Assembly: GCA_009786025.1 (NCBI GenBank)
Contig: WQUA01000017.1
Span: 599-43,035, forward strand
Origin: Pseudomonadota bacterium
GTDB lineage: Bacteria > Pseudomonadota > Gammaproteobacteria > Burkholderiales > Casimicrobiaceae
Reading direction: 5' to 3'
DNA length: 42,437 nucleotides
The notes beneath the pieces were generated by a model that was given only the letters and a program-made list of their open reading frames with translations, searched no databases and was not told where the DNA came from. Shown piece by piece: positions 24,892-33,827 of the stretch; the first letter of the stretch is position 1; the number at the start of each line of letters is the position of its first letter. The position numbers were made by a program, and so were the translations under genes.

Positions 24892-25833
24892 TCAGGGCTG
24901 ATTCGCCTGCAGACGCAGGCGTTGCGCTTCGTAGCTCTTGAGATGGGTGTACGCAAAATAAAGCGCCGAACGTTCGTCCAGCGTCGTCGGGTTACGCCGA
25001 AACCACAAATCGCCGAGCAAATGTTCGGCCTCGGTCAGCGCGTTGCGCTCGATATCGCGCAGCATCGACGCCATGAACAACGATCCCGGCGCCGTGAGCA
25101 TCGTACGAGCGCGCTCAATGGCTTTCTCGCGCACCGGATGCCCATTGTGCGCCGCGACGGCGCAACATTCTTCAATCAATCGTATCGCCAACCCCGCGCC
25201 GTCGGCGGCAACGTAATCGCCGACGGGGCTGCGCATCAAACAGGTCATCCCGGCAGCGGCAGCAATGAACACCCACTTTTCCCACATCTCATGAAAAATG
25301 TCGGTGCTGAAGCGCGCATCGAAGCCGGCGCCCATTAACGTCGCCATTAACAACTTCGCGCGCTCGGACGTGCCGCCGTCGAGTTCGCCGAACATCAGCG
25401 TATCCGTGTTGTTGTAGTGAACGATAGCGCCTTGCGCGTCACGATCGACCGAAATGAAACACAAGCCGCCGAGCAGATTGATTTTTGCAAAGCGCGCGGC
25501 GAGAACGTCGAGATGTCGCAACCCGTTCAGCAGCGGCACGATCATGGTTTGCGGGCCAACGGCTGGCGCCATCGCTTCAATCGCTTCCGATAAATCATAG
25601 GCTTTGCAACTGAGCAGGACCGCGTCGAAGGTTGTTTGCGGTTGCCCCGTTATCACACAAGGTGGATGAGGCCGCGTCACATCGCCGCGCGGACTGCGAA
25701 CGATGAGACCATGCTGCGCCAACACGGCTGCTCGTGACGGCCTGACCAGAAAAGTCACATCGCGCCCGGCTTCGAGTAAACGGCCACCGAAATAACCGCC
25801 GATGGCGCCGGCGCCCACGATCAGAATCCGCAT
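24892..25833 (-). CDS. panE: 2-dehydropantoate 2-reductase (ketopantoate reductase)
   Basis: It reduces ketopantoate to pantoate with NADPH in pantothenate/CoA synthesis. The 313-residue protein starts with the Rossmann motif MRILIVGAGAIGGYFGGRLL, then has LLSCKAYDL, VPLLNGLRHLD and the C-terminal domain segment IFHEMWEKWVFIAAAAGMTC with the conserved Lys region, and ERNALTEAEHLLGDL near the end. Related proteins of the ApbA/PanE family reduce other 2-oxo acids, so exact specificity is inferred. It lies 27 bases downstream of aroC on the same strand and may be cotranscribed with it. Confidence 0.85.
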   Translation of the reverse strand: MRILIVGAGAIGGYFGGRLLEAGRDVTFLVRPSRAAVLAQHGLIVRSPRGDVTRPHPPCVITGQPQTTFDAVLLSCKAYDLSEAIEAMAPAVGPQTMIVPLLNGLRHLDVLAARFAKINLLGGLCFISVDRDAQGAIVHYNNTDTLMFGELDGGTSERAKLLMATLMGAGFDARFSTDIFHEMWEKWVFIAAAAGMTCLMRSPVGDYVAADGAGLAIRLIEECCAVAAHNGHPVREKAIERARTMLTAPGSLFMASMLRDIERNALTEAEHLLGDLWFRRNPTTLDERSALYFAYTHLKSYEAQRLRLQANQP

Positions 25834-25860
25834 TTCAATTCCCCCCGTCTTTCGTTATTC

Positions 25861-26961
25861 TTACGCCCGCTGCCCGGCAATCAATGGCGTTGCCGGCTGT
25901 ACATCGGCGTTTTGCGCGCGCTGCATCAACGCATGGTCGATCAACACCAGCGCCAACATCGCTTCGGCAATCGGCGCCGCCCGCAACCCGACACAAGGAT
26001 CGTGCCGACCGGTCGTTCGCATGATTGCAGCTTCGCCTTGCGTCGTGATCGAACGGCGCGGCGTGGTTATCGAAGACGTCGGCTTTACGGCGATCTGCAC
26101 AATGATGTTCTGGCCGGTCGAAATACCGCCGAGAATTCCGCCGGCGTGGTTCGACAAAAATCCGTCAGGCGTCATCTCGTCGCCGTGCTCTGTTCCCTGT
26201 TGGACCGCCGACGCGATGCCATCACCGATTTCAACCGCCTTCACCGCATTGATCCCCATCATTGCGTAGGCAATATCGGCATCGAGCCGGTCATAGACAG
26301 GCTGCCCCAGCCCAACCGGAACGCCGGTTGCTTCAACCAGCAACGAGGCGCCGCATGAATCACCTGCCCGGCGCAGCTCGTCGAGATAACTTTCCAGTTT
26401 CGGAACAGCACCGGGATCAGAGACAAAAAAAGGATTCTGTGCAACATGCGCCCAATCGACGAGCGGAACAGAGTATTTCCCGACGCGCGTCACACAAGCG
26501 CGGATCATCGTCCCGTAACGTTCAAGCAACCACTTTTTAGCAATCGCGCCCGCCGCCACCCGCACGGCGGTTTCTCGCGCCGACGCGCGCCCGCCGCCGC
26601 GATAATCGCGGAAACCGTATTTCTGTGTATAAGTGTAGTCGGCGTGTCCGGGACGGAAGGTTGCCGCGACTTCGCGGTAATCCTGACTGCGTGCGTCCTG
26701 ATTGCGAATCAGAAACGCAATCGGCGTGCCGGTCGTCTTGCCTTCAAACACCCCCGAAAGAATCTCCACCGTGTCCGGCTCGCGTCGCTGCGTGACGTAT
26801 TTCGATGTTCCCGGACGGCGACGATCAAGCTCCCGTTGCAAATCGGCCTCGCACAACGCCAGCCCCGGCGGGCAGCCATCGACAACTCCGCCGATTGCCG
26901 GGCCGTGCGATTCGCCGAATGAAGTGACACAAAAAAGTTTCCCGAAAGTGTTGCCGGACAT
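25861..26961 (-). CDS. aroC: Chorismate synthase
   Basis: The last shikimate-pathway enzyme, turning EPSP into chorismate with reduced FMN. Its 366 residues carry all three family signatures: [19 protein letters not shown] near 16-34, [20 protein letters not shown] near 122-141, and [10 protein letters not shown] with [20 protein letters not shown] near the C-terminus. [20 protein letters not shown] is also intact. The start [10 protein letters not shown] is standard. No close aro genes are present in the window. Confidence 0.96.
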   Translation of the reverse strand: MSGNTFGKLFCVTSFGESHGPAIGGVVDGCPPGLALCEADLQRELDRRRPGTSKYVTQRREPDTVEILSGVFEGKTTGTPIAFLIRNQDARSQDYREVAATFRPGHADYTYTQKYGFRDYRGGGRASARETAVRVAAGAIAKKWLLERYGTMIRACVTRVGKYSVPLVDWAHVAQNPFFVSDPGAVPKLESYLDELRRAGDSCGASLLVEATGVPVGLGQPVYDRLDADIAYAMMGINAVKAVEIGDGIASAVQQGTEHGDEMTPDGFLSNHAGGILGGISTGQNIIVQIAVKPTSSITTPRRSITTQGEAAIMRTTGRHDPCVGLRAAPIAEAMLALVLIDHALMQRAQNADVQPATPLIAGQRA

Positions 26962-27310
26962 GGTGGGTCGAAAATAAAGAAAGAATAAGTCTAGCGCGTT
27001 TTTGGGTGAGATGGCGCGCGGAGGCGCGGAGAAAACCCGTCAACCACGAAAAGCACGAAAGCCTCGAACCCGTGTAGCCCGGATAAACGAAGCGCGTCAT
27101 CCTGCGCAAAGTCGCAGTACCGGGAATGACGGGGGAAAGGGGCGCTATCGGCGCGTTTTGCCCAGGAAGCAATCTACTTCCCATCACCATGCGAAATACC
27201 CCCTCTCCCGCAAGGAGAGGGGGGAACGTTTTTCTGCGCCTCCGCACCTTCGCGTGAGGCTGTTTTTCATGGTCTTCGTGTCTTTCGTGGTTAAAAGGTT
27301 TAACCGGCGG
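26962..27310. other. Repeat-rich spacer upstream of the SAH riboswitch
   Basis: No gene. It holds a CCACGAAAAGCACGAAAG-type repeat (about 27041-27058) and its inverse TCTTCGTGTCTTTCGTGGTT (about 27273-27292), a GTCATCCTGCGCAAAGTCGC-type element followed by GGGAATGACGGGG (about 27098-27136), and a family C palindrome CTCTCCCGCAAGGAGAG at 27203-27219. Confidence 0.5.
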
Positions 27311-27316
27311 TATAAT
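27311..27316 (+). promoter_or_regulatory. -10 element of the ahcY transcript
   Basis: A perfect TATAAT at 27311-27316 sits directly before the riboswitch, so transcription would start near 27322-27324, exactly at the aptamer. The -35 region (about TGGTTA at 27288-27293) is part of a dispersed CTTTCGTGGTTAAAAG repeat and matches the consensus poorly. Confidence 0.6.
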
Positions 27317-27320
27317 GCAG

Positions 27321-27397
27321 CCTTCCGAGGAGCGCTGCGACTTTGCGTCGGTCTCCCGACCGCAAAGCCAGGCTCGGATGGCATTAACGGCGCTCGC
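27321..27397 (+). promoter_or_regulatory. S-adenosylhomocysteine (SAH) riboswitch aptamer
   Basis: The conserved SAH-riboswitch core is present. P1 is TCCGAG (27324-27329) with CTCGGA (27373-27378). The signature runs GAGGAGCGCTGCGAC, a P2 hairpin of CTTTGCG...CGCAAAG, then GCCAGGCTCGGA and AACGGCGCTC. The pseudoknot pairs GAGCGC (27330-27335) with GCGCTC (27390-27395). The family binds SAH and turns on genes that remove it, and here it lies directly upstream of ahcY, the SAH hydrolase gene. Confidence 0.93.
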
Positions 27398-27439
27398 GGC
27401 TTTCTTGTGTAAACCCGGAAAGCGCGGGCGAGACCTTTT
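27393..27439 (+). terminator. Likely riboswitch expression-platform terminator
   Basis: CTCGC (27393-27397) and GCTTTC can pair with GAAAGC (27418-27423) and GCGAG (27428-27432), followed by ACCTTTTC. The first three bases of the stem are shared with the pseudoknot strand (27390-27395). SAH binding would therefore prevent this hairpin and allow read-through. The T-run is only four, so a different platform cannot be ruled out. Confidence 0.45.
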
Positions 27440-27483
27440 CTCGTCGTGCTTCCTTTTTTGACCGTTTTTGAAAGGACTTCACG

Positions 27484-28905
27484 ATGTTGCATCCTTCCCA
27501 ACACACGACGAACGATTATTACGTCGCCGATCTGTCGCTGGCCGGCTGGGGGCGGCGCGAGATTGCCATTGCTGAAACCGAAATGCCGGGGCTGATGGCG
27601 ATCCGCGAAGAATACGCTGCGCAAAAACCGCTGACCGGCGCGCGTGTCGCCGGGTCGTTGCACATGACGATTCAGACTGCGGTGTTGATTGAAACACTGC
27701 AAGCGCTGGGCGCGCAGGTGCGCTGGGCGTCGTGCAATATTTATTCGACGCAGGATCATGCTGCTGCCGCGATTGCCGCGCAGGGCACGCCGGTATTTGC
27801 GTACAAGGGTGAAACGCTGGACGAATACTGGGAATTCACGCATCGGATTCTGCAATGGCCGGGCGATGGAACGCCGAACATGATTCTTGATGATGGCGGC
27901 GACGCGACGCTGCTTGTTCATCTCGGTAGCGAAGCCGAAAAAAATCCTGCGCTGCTCGATCACCCAGCCAGCGAAGAAGAGCAGGCGTTGTTCGCTTCGA
28001 TCAAAAAGACGCTGAAAGCGTCGCCGGGTTTTTATTCAAAGATCAAAGCGTCGATTCGCGGCGTAACCGAGGAAACGACGACTGGCGTTCACCGTTTGCA
28101 ACAAATGCACGAGCAAGGGCGTTTGTCGTTTCCGGCGATCAATGTCAACGATTCGGTCACCAAATCGAAGTTCGACAATCTTTACGGTTGCCGCGAATCG
28201 CTGCTCGACGGTATCAAGCGCGCCACCGATGTGATGATCGCCGGCAAGGTTGCCGTTATCTGCGGCTACGGCGATGTCGGTAAAGGATCGGCACAGGCGC
28301 TGCGTTCGTTGTCGGCACAGGTGTGGGTCACCGAGATTGACCCGATCTGCGCGTTGCAGGCGGCGATGGAAGGGTATCGCGTCGTTACAATGGACGAAGC
28401 CGCCGACAAGGCTGATATTTTTGTGACGTGTACCGGCAACCGCGATGTGATTACGCACGACCATATGGCGCGGATGAAAAACAACGCGATTGTCTGCAAC
28501 ATCGGTCATTTCGACAACGAAATTCAAGTTACTTCGTTGCGCAAGTATCGCTGGGAAAACATCAAGCCGCAGGTCGATCATATTATTTTTCCCGACGGCA
28601 AACGGATCATCCTGCTCGCCGAAGGCCGCCTGGTGAATCTGGGTTGCGCTACTGGCCATCCGTCGTATGTGATGAGTTCGTCGTTCGCCAATCAGACGTT
28701 GGCGCAGATTGAGCTGTGGAGCAAGCGCGATACCGGCGAGTATCCTGTCGGCGTTTATGTTTTGCCCAAGACGCTCGATGAAAAAGTGGCGCTGTTGCAA
28801 CTGAAAAAATTGAACGCGCAGTTGACGGCGCTGACTCGAGATCAGGCAGCATACATCGGCGTGTCGGTCGAAGGGCCGTACAAGCCGGATACGTACCGTT
28901 ATTGA
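27484..28905 (+). CDS. ahcY: Adenosylhomocysteinase (SAH hydrolase)
   Basis: It splits S-adenosylhomocysteine into adenosine and homocysteine, removing the inhibitory product of methyltransferases. The 473-residue protein has the N-terminal [20 protein letters not shown], the substrate region [16 protein letters not shown], the NAD-binding loop [12 protein letters not shown] (260-271) and the C-terminal KPDTYRY. The bacterial-type insertion of about 40 residues is present ([19 protein letters not shown]). GAAAGGAC lies six bases before the ATG. It is controlled by the SAH riboswitch upstream and followed by metF after about 100 bases of repeat. Confidence 0.97.
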   Translation: MLHPSQHTTNDYYVADLSLAGWGRREIAIAETEMPGLMAIREEYAAQKPLTGARVAGSLHMTIQTAVLIETLQALGAQVRWASCNIYSTQDHAAAAIAAQGTPVFAYKGETLDEYWEFTHRILQWPGDGTPNMILDDGGDATLLVHLGSEAEKNPALLDHPASEEEQALFASIKKTLKASPGFYSKIKASIRGVTEETTTGVHRLQQMHEQGRLSFPAINVNDSVTKSKFDNLYGCRESLLDGIKRATDVMIAGKVAVICGYGDVGKGSAQALRSLSAQVWVTEIDPICALQAAMEGYRVVTMDEAADKADIFVTCTGNRDVITHDHMARMKNNAIVCNIGHFDNEIQVTSLRKYRWENIKPQVDHIIFPDGKRIILLAEGRLVNLGCATGHPSYVMSSSFANQTLAQIELWSKRDTGEYPVGVYVLPKTLDEKVALLQLKKLNAQLTALTRDQAAYIGVSVEGPYKPDTYRY

Positions 28906-28912
28906 GGGGCAG

Positions 28913-28980
28913 AGGTCAGATATCAGAGAGCCATTTCGCGTAAGATATTTTTTGCGCTCTATGCGTTCTTTGCGGTTAAA
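28913..28980. repeat. Composite dispersed repeat (B then inverted A) between ahcY and metF
   Basis: CAGAGGTCAGATATCAGAGA (family B) is followed by CGCGTAAGATATTTTTTGCG and CTCTATGCGTTCTTTGCGG, an inverted family A copy ending TTAAA. It makes up nearly the whole leader of metF. Confidence 0.7.
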
Positions 28981-29003
28981 AAAGGATTCCGGAAAGGAAA
29001 GCG

Positions 29004-29930
29004 ATGCAACAGAGCAACCTCATCCCCGCCCCCCCCCTCTCCTTGAAGGAGGGGGAGTGTTGCGGCAATGCCGCCCCTGTTTTCAGCCTCGAATTCTTTC
29101 CGCCGAAAACTCAGGAGGGCATCGACAAGCTGATTCGCATTCAGCGCGAATTGCAATGTTTGCGCCCGGCGTTCTGTTCGGTCACTTTCGGTGCGTGTGG
29201 TTCGACCCGCGAAGGAACGCTCGACATGGTGCTGGCGATGAAGCGCGACGGCCAGAACGCGACGCCGCACTTGTCTTGCATCGGCGCTTCCAAAGCGCAG
29301 ATTCACGACATCATCGACCATTACCTTGCGCACGACATTCAACACCTCGTCGCGTTGCGCGGCGATCTGCCGTCGGGGACGTTCGACACCGGCGCTTTTC
29401 GTTACGCCGCCGAGCTCGTTGCTTTTATCCGCGAGATCAGCGGCGACCACTTTCACATTGAAGTGGCAGCGTATCCTGAAGTTCATCCGCAGGCAACGAG
29501 TGCCGAGGACGATCTGCGTTATTTCAAGCGCAAGATCGACGCCGGCGCCGACTCTGCGATTACACAGTATTTTTATAATGCCGAAGCTTACTGGTCTTTT
29601 GTCGATGCTTGTGCGGCGCTCGGCGTCACCGCACCGATTGTCCCCGGCATCATGCCGATCATGAGTTTTTCCCGGCTGTCCCGATTTTCCGAAATGTGCG
29701 GCGCCGAAATTCCGCGCTGGATTCGCCGCCGGATGGAAGGTTACGGCGACGATCTCGCTTCAGTCCGCGCATTTGGTCTCGATATCGTGACCGATCTTTG
29801 CGCCCGTTTGCTCGAACGCGGCGCGCCAGGGCTGCATTTCTATACCTTGAATCAGGCAGAGTTGACGCTCGAAATTTGTCGGCGTTTGGGGCTGGTAACG
29901 ACCGGGCTAAATGTTTCGGAAGTGTCATAG
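29004..29930 (+). CDS. metF: Methylenetetrahydrofolate reductase
   Basis: A flavin-dependent TIM-barrel enzyme making 5-methyl-THF, the methyl donor for homocysteine-to-methionine conversion. Family matches are FSLEFFPPKTQEG at about 27-39, FCSVTFGACGSTREGTLDMV, HLVALRGDLPSG, EVAAYPEVHPQA, ITQYFYN, VPGIMPIMSFSRL and a final LHFYTLNQAEL. The 308 residues include an extra N-terminal stretch, IPAPPLSLKEGECCGN (7-22), encoded by a family C palindromic repeat and containing a C9 run (29029-29037). GGAAAGGAAAG directly before ATG 29004 is a strong ribosome-binding site, so the inserted segment seems to be translated. With ahcY it forms part of the activated-methyl cycle. Confidence 0.92.
   Translation: MQQSNLIPAPPLSLKEGECCGNAAPVFSLEFFPPKTQEGIDKLIRIQRELQCLRPAFCSVTFGACGSTREGTLDMVLAMKRDGQNATPHLSCIGASKAQIHDIIDHYLAHDIQHLVALRGDLPSGTFDTGAFRYAAELVAFIREISGDHFHIEVAAYPEVHPQATSAEDDLRYFKRKIDAGADSAITQYFYNAEAYWSFVDACAALGVTAPIVPGIMPIMSFSRLSRFSEMCGAEIPRWIRRRMEGYGDDLASVRAFGLDIVTDLCARLLERGAPGLHFYTLNQAELTLEICRRLGLVTTGLNVSEVS
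29027..29057 (+). repeat. Family C palindromic repeat inside metF, with C9 tract
   Basis: CCTCTCCTTGAAGGAGGGGG preceded by a run of nine C (29029-29037). The palindrome CTCCTT/AAGGAG can form a hairpin within codons 8-18 of metF. Confidence 0.7.
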
Positions 29931-30030
29931 GTAAAAAGTTACCGGCAATTTTTAACCATTTCCCATCTTTTCCGCGATAATACCGACTTCCCATTTCACC
30001 CAGGGCGGGGTTGTCGTCACCCTTTCGGCC

Positions 30031-31068
30031 ATGAAACTGAATGTAGGACTTGTCGGAGGCACCGGCTATACCGGCGTTGAACTGTTGCGGCTGCTGGCGC
30101 AGCATCCGAATGCGGTGTTGCACAGCATCACATCGCGCAAGGATGCGGGCACTCCGGTCGTCAATTTTTTTCCAAGTCTGCGCGGCCATCCGGCGCTTGA
30201 TAAGCTGGCGTTTTGCACGCCTGATGAGGCGCGCCTGACCGAATGCGATGTGGTTTTCTTCGCCACGCCGCACGGGGTGGCGATGAGCCAAGCCGAAACG
30301 CTGCTCGCCGCCGGTGTCAAGATCATCGACCTCGCTGCCGATTTTCGTCTCCGCGACTCCGCCGAATTCGAGCGCTGGTACAAAATGCCACACGCCTGCC
30401 CGCATCTGCTGGAAGAGGCAGTTTACGGGTTGCCGGAAATCAACCGCGAAGCTATTCGGCAGGCGCGCATCGTTGGCAACCCCGGTTGTTATCCAACCGC
30501 CGTGCAACTGGGTTTTCTGCCACTGCTGGAAGCGGGCGTCGTTGCTGCAGACGCGCTGATCGCCGACTGCAAATCCGGCGTTTCGGGCGCCGGGCGCGTT
30601 GCCGAGTTGTCGAAAATCTTTCCGGAGGTTACGGACAACTTTGCCGCTTACGGCGTCGCTGGACATCGCCACCATCCTGAAATTGAACAGGGATTACGCC
30701 GGATGGCCGGGCAGCCGGTGCAGTTGACGTTCACACCGCACCTGGTGCCGATGATCCGCGGCATTTTTGCGACGCTGTACGCAACGCTGATGGATGATTC
30801 TGTCGATGTGCAGGCGCTGTTCGAGCGGCGTTATGCAGGCGAGCCGTTTGTTGACGTGTTGCCGGTCGGCCGGTTGCCGGAGACCCGCTCGGTGCGCGCC
30901 TCCAATATGGTGCGTATTGCCGTCGTGCGGCGTCCGCGCGGCGTCACCGTGCTGGTCGTTGAGGACAATCTGGTCAAAGGCGCGGCAGGGCAGGCCGTGC
31001 AGAACATGAATCTGATGTTCGGGTTGCCGGAAACCGCCGGACTCGTTGCGTTGCCCGTATCGCCCTGA
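30031..31068 (+). CDS. argC: N-acetyl-gamma-glutamyl-phosphate reductase
   Basis: The third step of arginine synthesis, an NADPH-dependent reduction giving N-acetylglutamate semialdehyde. The 345-residue protein starts [20 protein letters not shown]. The catalytic Cys is C153 in [12 protein letters not shown]. Other matches are [53 protein letters not shown] and [16 protein letters not shown]. The start lacks a strong Shine-Dalgarno sequence. It begins a run of rightward genes (DUF6776-like, bactofilin, erpA), an order seen in betaproteobacteria, but no other arg gene is nearby. A GATAAT at 29976-29981 might be its -10. Confidence 0.95.
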   Translation: MKLNVGLVGGTGYTGVELLRLLAQHPNAVLHSITSRKDAGTPVVNFFPSLRGHPALDKLAFCTPDEARLTECDVVFFATPHGVAMSQAETLLAAGVKIIDLAADFRLRDSAEFERWYKMPHACPHLLEEAVYGLPEINREAIRQARIVGNPGCYPTAVQLGFLPLLEAGVVAADALIADCKSGVSGAGRVAELSKIFPEVTDNFAAYGVAGHRHHPEIEQGLRRMAGQPVQLTFTPHLVPMIRGIFATLYATLMDDSVDVQALFERRYAGEPFVDVLPVGRLPETRSVRASNMVRIAVVRRPRGVTVLVVEDNLVKGAAGQAVQNMNLMFGLPETAGLVALPVSP

Positions 31069-31090
31069 TTTTTTGAATTAACGCAGCTTC

Positions 31091-31861
31091 ATGAAAACCC
31101 TCCGCCGTCGCCTGTCTTCACTTTTTGCCGTCAGCGCCCGCCACAACATCGCGATTCGTCGGACGCGACCGCGATGGCAACAGGGGTTGGTGGCGGCGCT
31201 TATCCTTATCGCCGTGATCGCGGTGACTTGGTGGTTGGCGCGTTACGCTTTTCCGCCGCCGCCGCCACTGACCGCCGAGCAAATCAGCGCGCAGGAGCGT
31301 GAAAACACGCTGAACGACGAACTGGCCGATATGAGGCGCCGCAATGCTTCACTCGAGAGCGAACTGTCGATGCGTGAAGGTTCACAGACCACGCTGACCC
31401 AGCATGCCGAGGCGCTCGAGCAGGAAAACACGCAACTGAAAGAGGAGTTGACCTATTTGCAGAAACTGGTGGCCGATGCGACCCGCGAGGCCGGCGCCAA
31501 AATTCAGGACGTGCGTCTTGATCCGCAGGCCAACCGGACTTACCGCTACCGGATCCTGCTGGTGCAAGGCGGCAACCCGAAGAGCGATTTCGAAGGCACG
31601 GTCAAACTGCTGGCGAGTGCGAGCGCATCTTCGGGCGGCGCGGCGCGGGCGATACCGCTGGAGGCGGTTCCCGACAAAAACGGAGCTACCGACGCCACCC
31701 CCGACCTCGCTGCGCCGTTGCCGGTAAAATTCAAGTATTATCAACGTCTGGAAGGCGTATTCCGGGTGCCTGACGGTATGAAAGTTCAGCAATTTACTGT
31801 CCAGGTGTTCAAAAAGGGTAGCAGCTCGCCAGCCATTACCCGTTCGATCAACCTCAAGTAA
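31091..31861 (+). CDS. Membrane-anchored coiled-coil protein (DUF6776-like)
   Basis: A 256-residue protein with a basic N-terminus, one membrane span at about residues 30-50 (GLVAALILIAVIAVTWWLA), a proline run and then a long coiled coil (about 60-135, rich in Glu/Leu, e.g. ERENTLNDELADMRRRNASL), and a C-terminal beta-rich domain (VRLDPQANRTYRYRILLVQG ... FRVPDGMKVQQFTVQVFKKG). The bulk is predicted to be periplasmic. Position between argC and bactofilin and the overall architecture fit the DUF6776 family of betaproteobacteria. The biochemical role is unknown; the neighbouring bactofilin suggests a cell-envelope or morphology link, which is an inference. Confidence 0.7.
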   Translation: MKTLRRRLSSLFAVSARHNIAIRRTRPRWQQGLVAALILIAVIAVTWWLARYAFPPPPPLTAEQISAQERENTLNDELADMRRRNASLESELSMREGSQTTLTQHAEALEQENTQLKEELTYLQKLVADATREAGAKIQDVRLDPQANRTYRYRILLVQGGNPKSDFEGTVKLLASASASSGGAARAIPLEAVPDKNGATDATPDLAAPLPVKFKYYQRLEGVFRVPDGMKVQQFTVQVFKKGSSSPAITRSINLK

Positions 31862-31884
31862 GCACGTGCTGCTTTTACAACATC

Positions 31885-32289
31885 ATGTTTTCAAACAAAA
31901 AAAACTCGCCCACCCCCCACATTGACTGCCTGATCAATACCGATACCATGATCAACGGCGATATCCTGTTCAACGGCGGTTTGCGTATTGACGGTGTCGT
32001 CAAAGGCAACATTTCCACCCATGAAGGCAGGGGAGGCACGCTGATCGTCAGCCAGCAAGCCAGGGTGGAAGGGCAGATAACGGTTACCCATGCCATCATC
32101 AATGGCGAAATTCAGGGAGACATCATCGCCGGAGAGACTTTGCAGCTTGAAGCGCACGCGCGGGTATCCGGCGATATTACCTACCATGCCCTCGAAATGC
32201 ACCACGGCGCCATCGTCAGCGGCAAACTGACCTACGCAGCCCGCGAGCAGGAAGAAATAAGAGCGCTTCCGTTCCGGGAAGAGTCCTGA
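31885..32289 (+). CDS. Bactofilin (polymer-forming cytoskeletal protein)
   Basis: A 134-residue bactofilin (DUF583). The core is a right-handed beta-helix of short repeating units visible as [40 protein letters not shown] and [20 protein letters not shown]. Bactofilins self-assemble without nucleotide into filaments or patches that guide local cell-wall or envelope processes. The disordered N-terminal tail (about 12 residues) and polar C-terminal tail are normal. It starts 23 bases after the coiled-coil membrane protein gene, which may be a membrane partner. Confidence 0.9.
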   Translation: MFSNKKNSPTPHIDCLINTDTMINGDILFNGGLRIDGVVKGNISTHEGRGGTLIVSQQARVEGQITVTHAIINGEIQGDIIAGETLQLEAHARVSGDITYHALEMHHGAIVSGKLTYAAREQEEIRALPFREES

Positions 32290-32455
32290 CGCGCCCCGCG
32301 ATTCTCCCAATCAGACGGGTCGAATCTGGCTATGGCGCGGGTTTAGTTACAAACAGTCGTCGGGCGAAATCGCTCCGAAAGTCGTATCGCCTCCGCTTTT
32401 GTCTTACAATGATCCGTCGCGCGGGCTTTCCGCGCCGTTCATTTCAGGAGTCACC

Positions 32456-32830
32456 ATGTCTGTTTCTGCCACTGTCGTCACTGCTTCCGACAGCATCCCG
32501 GGCGAACCGCTGATTTTTACCGACGCGGCCGCCGCCAAAGTCAAATCGTTGATTGAAGAAGAGGGCAACCCCGACCTCAAGCTGCGCGTATTCGTCAGCG
32601 GCGGCGGTTGTTCCGGCTTCCAATACGGCTTCACCTTCGACGAAGTCGCCAACGAAGACGACACCGCGATGGAGAAAAACGGCGTTACCTTGCTGGTCGA
32701 CCCGATGAGTTTTCAGTACCTGATGGGCGCCGAAATTGATTACAAGGACGATATTGGCGGCGCCCAATTCGTCATCAAGAACCCGAACGCGGTCACGACC
32801 TGCGGTTGTGGCTCGTCGTTTTCGGCTTGA
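32456..32830 (+). CDS. erpA: Iron-sulfur cluster insertion protein ErpA
   Basis: An A-type carrier that delivers Fe-S clusters to target proteins. The 124-residue product has the three conserved cysteines: one in [14 protein letters not shown] and two in [11 protein letters not shown] at the C-terminus. [20 protein letters not shown] and [18 protein letters not shown] are also typical. The frame is open to a TTG at 32399, but CAGGAGT seven bases ahead of ATG 32456 fixes the start. TACAAT at 32405-32410 is a possible -10. Confidence 0.94.
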   Translation: MSVSATVVTASDSIPGEPLIFTDAAAAKVKSLIEEEGNPDLKLRVFVSGGGCSGFQYGFTFDEVANEDDTAMEKNGVTLLVDPMSFQYLMGAEIDYKDDIGGAQFVIKNPNAVTTCGCGSSFSA

Positions 32831-32845
32831 CAGGGACTGAGCGCC

Positions 32846-32905
32846 GGGAATCAGGCATCTGATTCCCGCGCTCTCCATTCTGAACCCTGAATCCTGATTT
32901 TCGAT
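32846..32905. repeat. Family B repeat cluster upstream of pdxY
   Basis: GGGAATCAGGCATCTGATTC (with its own inverted half, GGGAATCAG/CTGATTCCC) and then CTGAACCCTGAATCCTGATT. It ends a few bases before the pdxY start codon. Confidence 0.6.
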
Positions 32906-32909
32906 TGCC

Positions 32910-33782
32910 ATGAAAAGAATCCTGACCATCCAGTCCCATGTCGTTTATGGGCACGCCGGCAACAGCGCCGCCGTTTTTCCGATGCGCCGCCTCGGCGCTG
33001 AAGTATGGCCGCTCAACACCGTGCAATTTTCCAACCATACCCAGTACCCTCAATATTCCGGAAGTGTGCTGCCAGCGGAGCAAATCAGCGAAATCGTCAA
33101 GGGCATCGCCTTAATCGGTCAGATCGGCCGCTGTGATGCCTTGCTCTCCGGTTACCTCGGTGCGCCGGAACAGGGGCAGGCGATTCTTGATGCGCTGGCG
33201 GTCATCAAAGCGGCCAATCCCAACGTGCTCTATTTCTGCGACCCGGTGATGGGACACCCGGAGAAGGGCTGCATCGTCGCCCCCGGAGTCGCCGAATTTC
33301 TGATCAACCAGGCGCTACCGGTTGCCGACATTATTGCGCCCAACATTCTGGAGCTTGCCAGCCTTGCCGGACGCGGCCTCGGTAACCCGTTGCGCAACCT
33401 TGACGAAGCGCTTGCTGCCGCCCGCAGCCTGCTCGATCGCGGTCCCGGCATCGTGCTCGTCAAACATCTGGCGCAAGCCGGTCGCGATCCCAACGCATTT
33501 GAGATGTTGCTCGTTGCGCCTCATGAGGCTTGGCACATCAGCCGCCCGTACCTTAATTTCGAAAAACAGCCCGTCGGCGTCGGCGATCTGACCAGCGGCT
33601 TGTTGCTCGTCAACCTGCTGCACGGCAAAACCCTGCGGGACGCGCTTGAACATACCACTGCCGCTGTTTACGAAGCCTTGCGCATCACCTATGAACATGG
33701 CGAATACGAATTGCAACTCGTCGCCGCGCAAGACCTGATCGCGCAACCGGAGGTGCACTTTACGGCGCAGCGGCTCAGTTGA
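32910..33782 (+). CDS. pdxY: Pyridoxal kinase PdxY
   Basis: An ATP-dependent kinase of 290 residues for pyridoxal in the B6 salvage route (ribokinase-like fold). It begins [20 protein letters not shown], matching the PdxK/PdxY pyridoxal-binding start, and has [57 protein letters not shown] and the catalytic region [16 protein letters not shown] with the Asp base. PdxY rather than PdxK is indicated by the overall pattern. The leader immediately upstream is family B repeat and lacks a recognisable Shine-Dalgarno sequence. Confidence 0.93.
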   Translation: MKRILTIQSHVVYGHAGNSAAVFPMRRLGAEVWPLNTVQFSNHTQYPQYSGSVLPAEQISEIVKGIALIGQIGRCDALLSGYLGAPEQGQAILDALAVIKAANPNVLYFCDPVMGHPEKGCIVAPGVAEFLINQALPVADIIAPNILELASLAGRGLGNPLRNLDEALAAARSLLDRGPGIVLVKHLAQAGRDPNAFEMLLVAPHEAWHISRPYLNFEKQPVGVGDLTSGLLLVNLLHGKTLRDALEHTTAAVYEALRITYEHGEYELQLVAAQDLIAQPEVHFTAQRLS

Positions 33783-33827
33783 TAACCAAGCGGACAATTG
33801 AATTTTAACTGCCCGCTGAAAGCTCCC

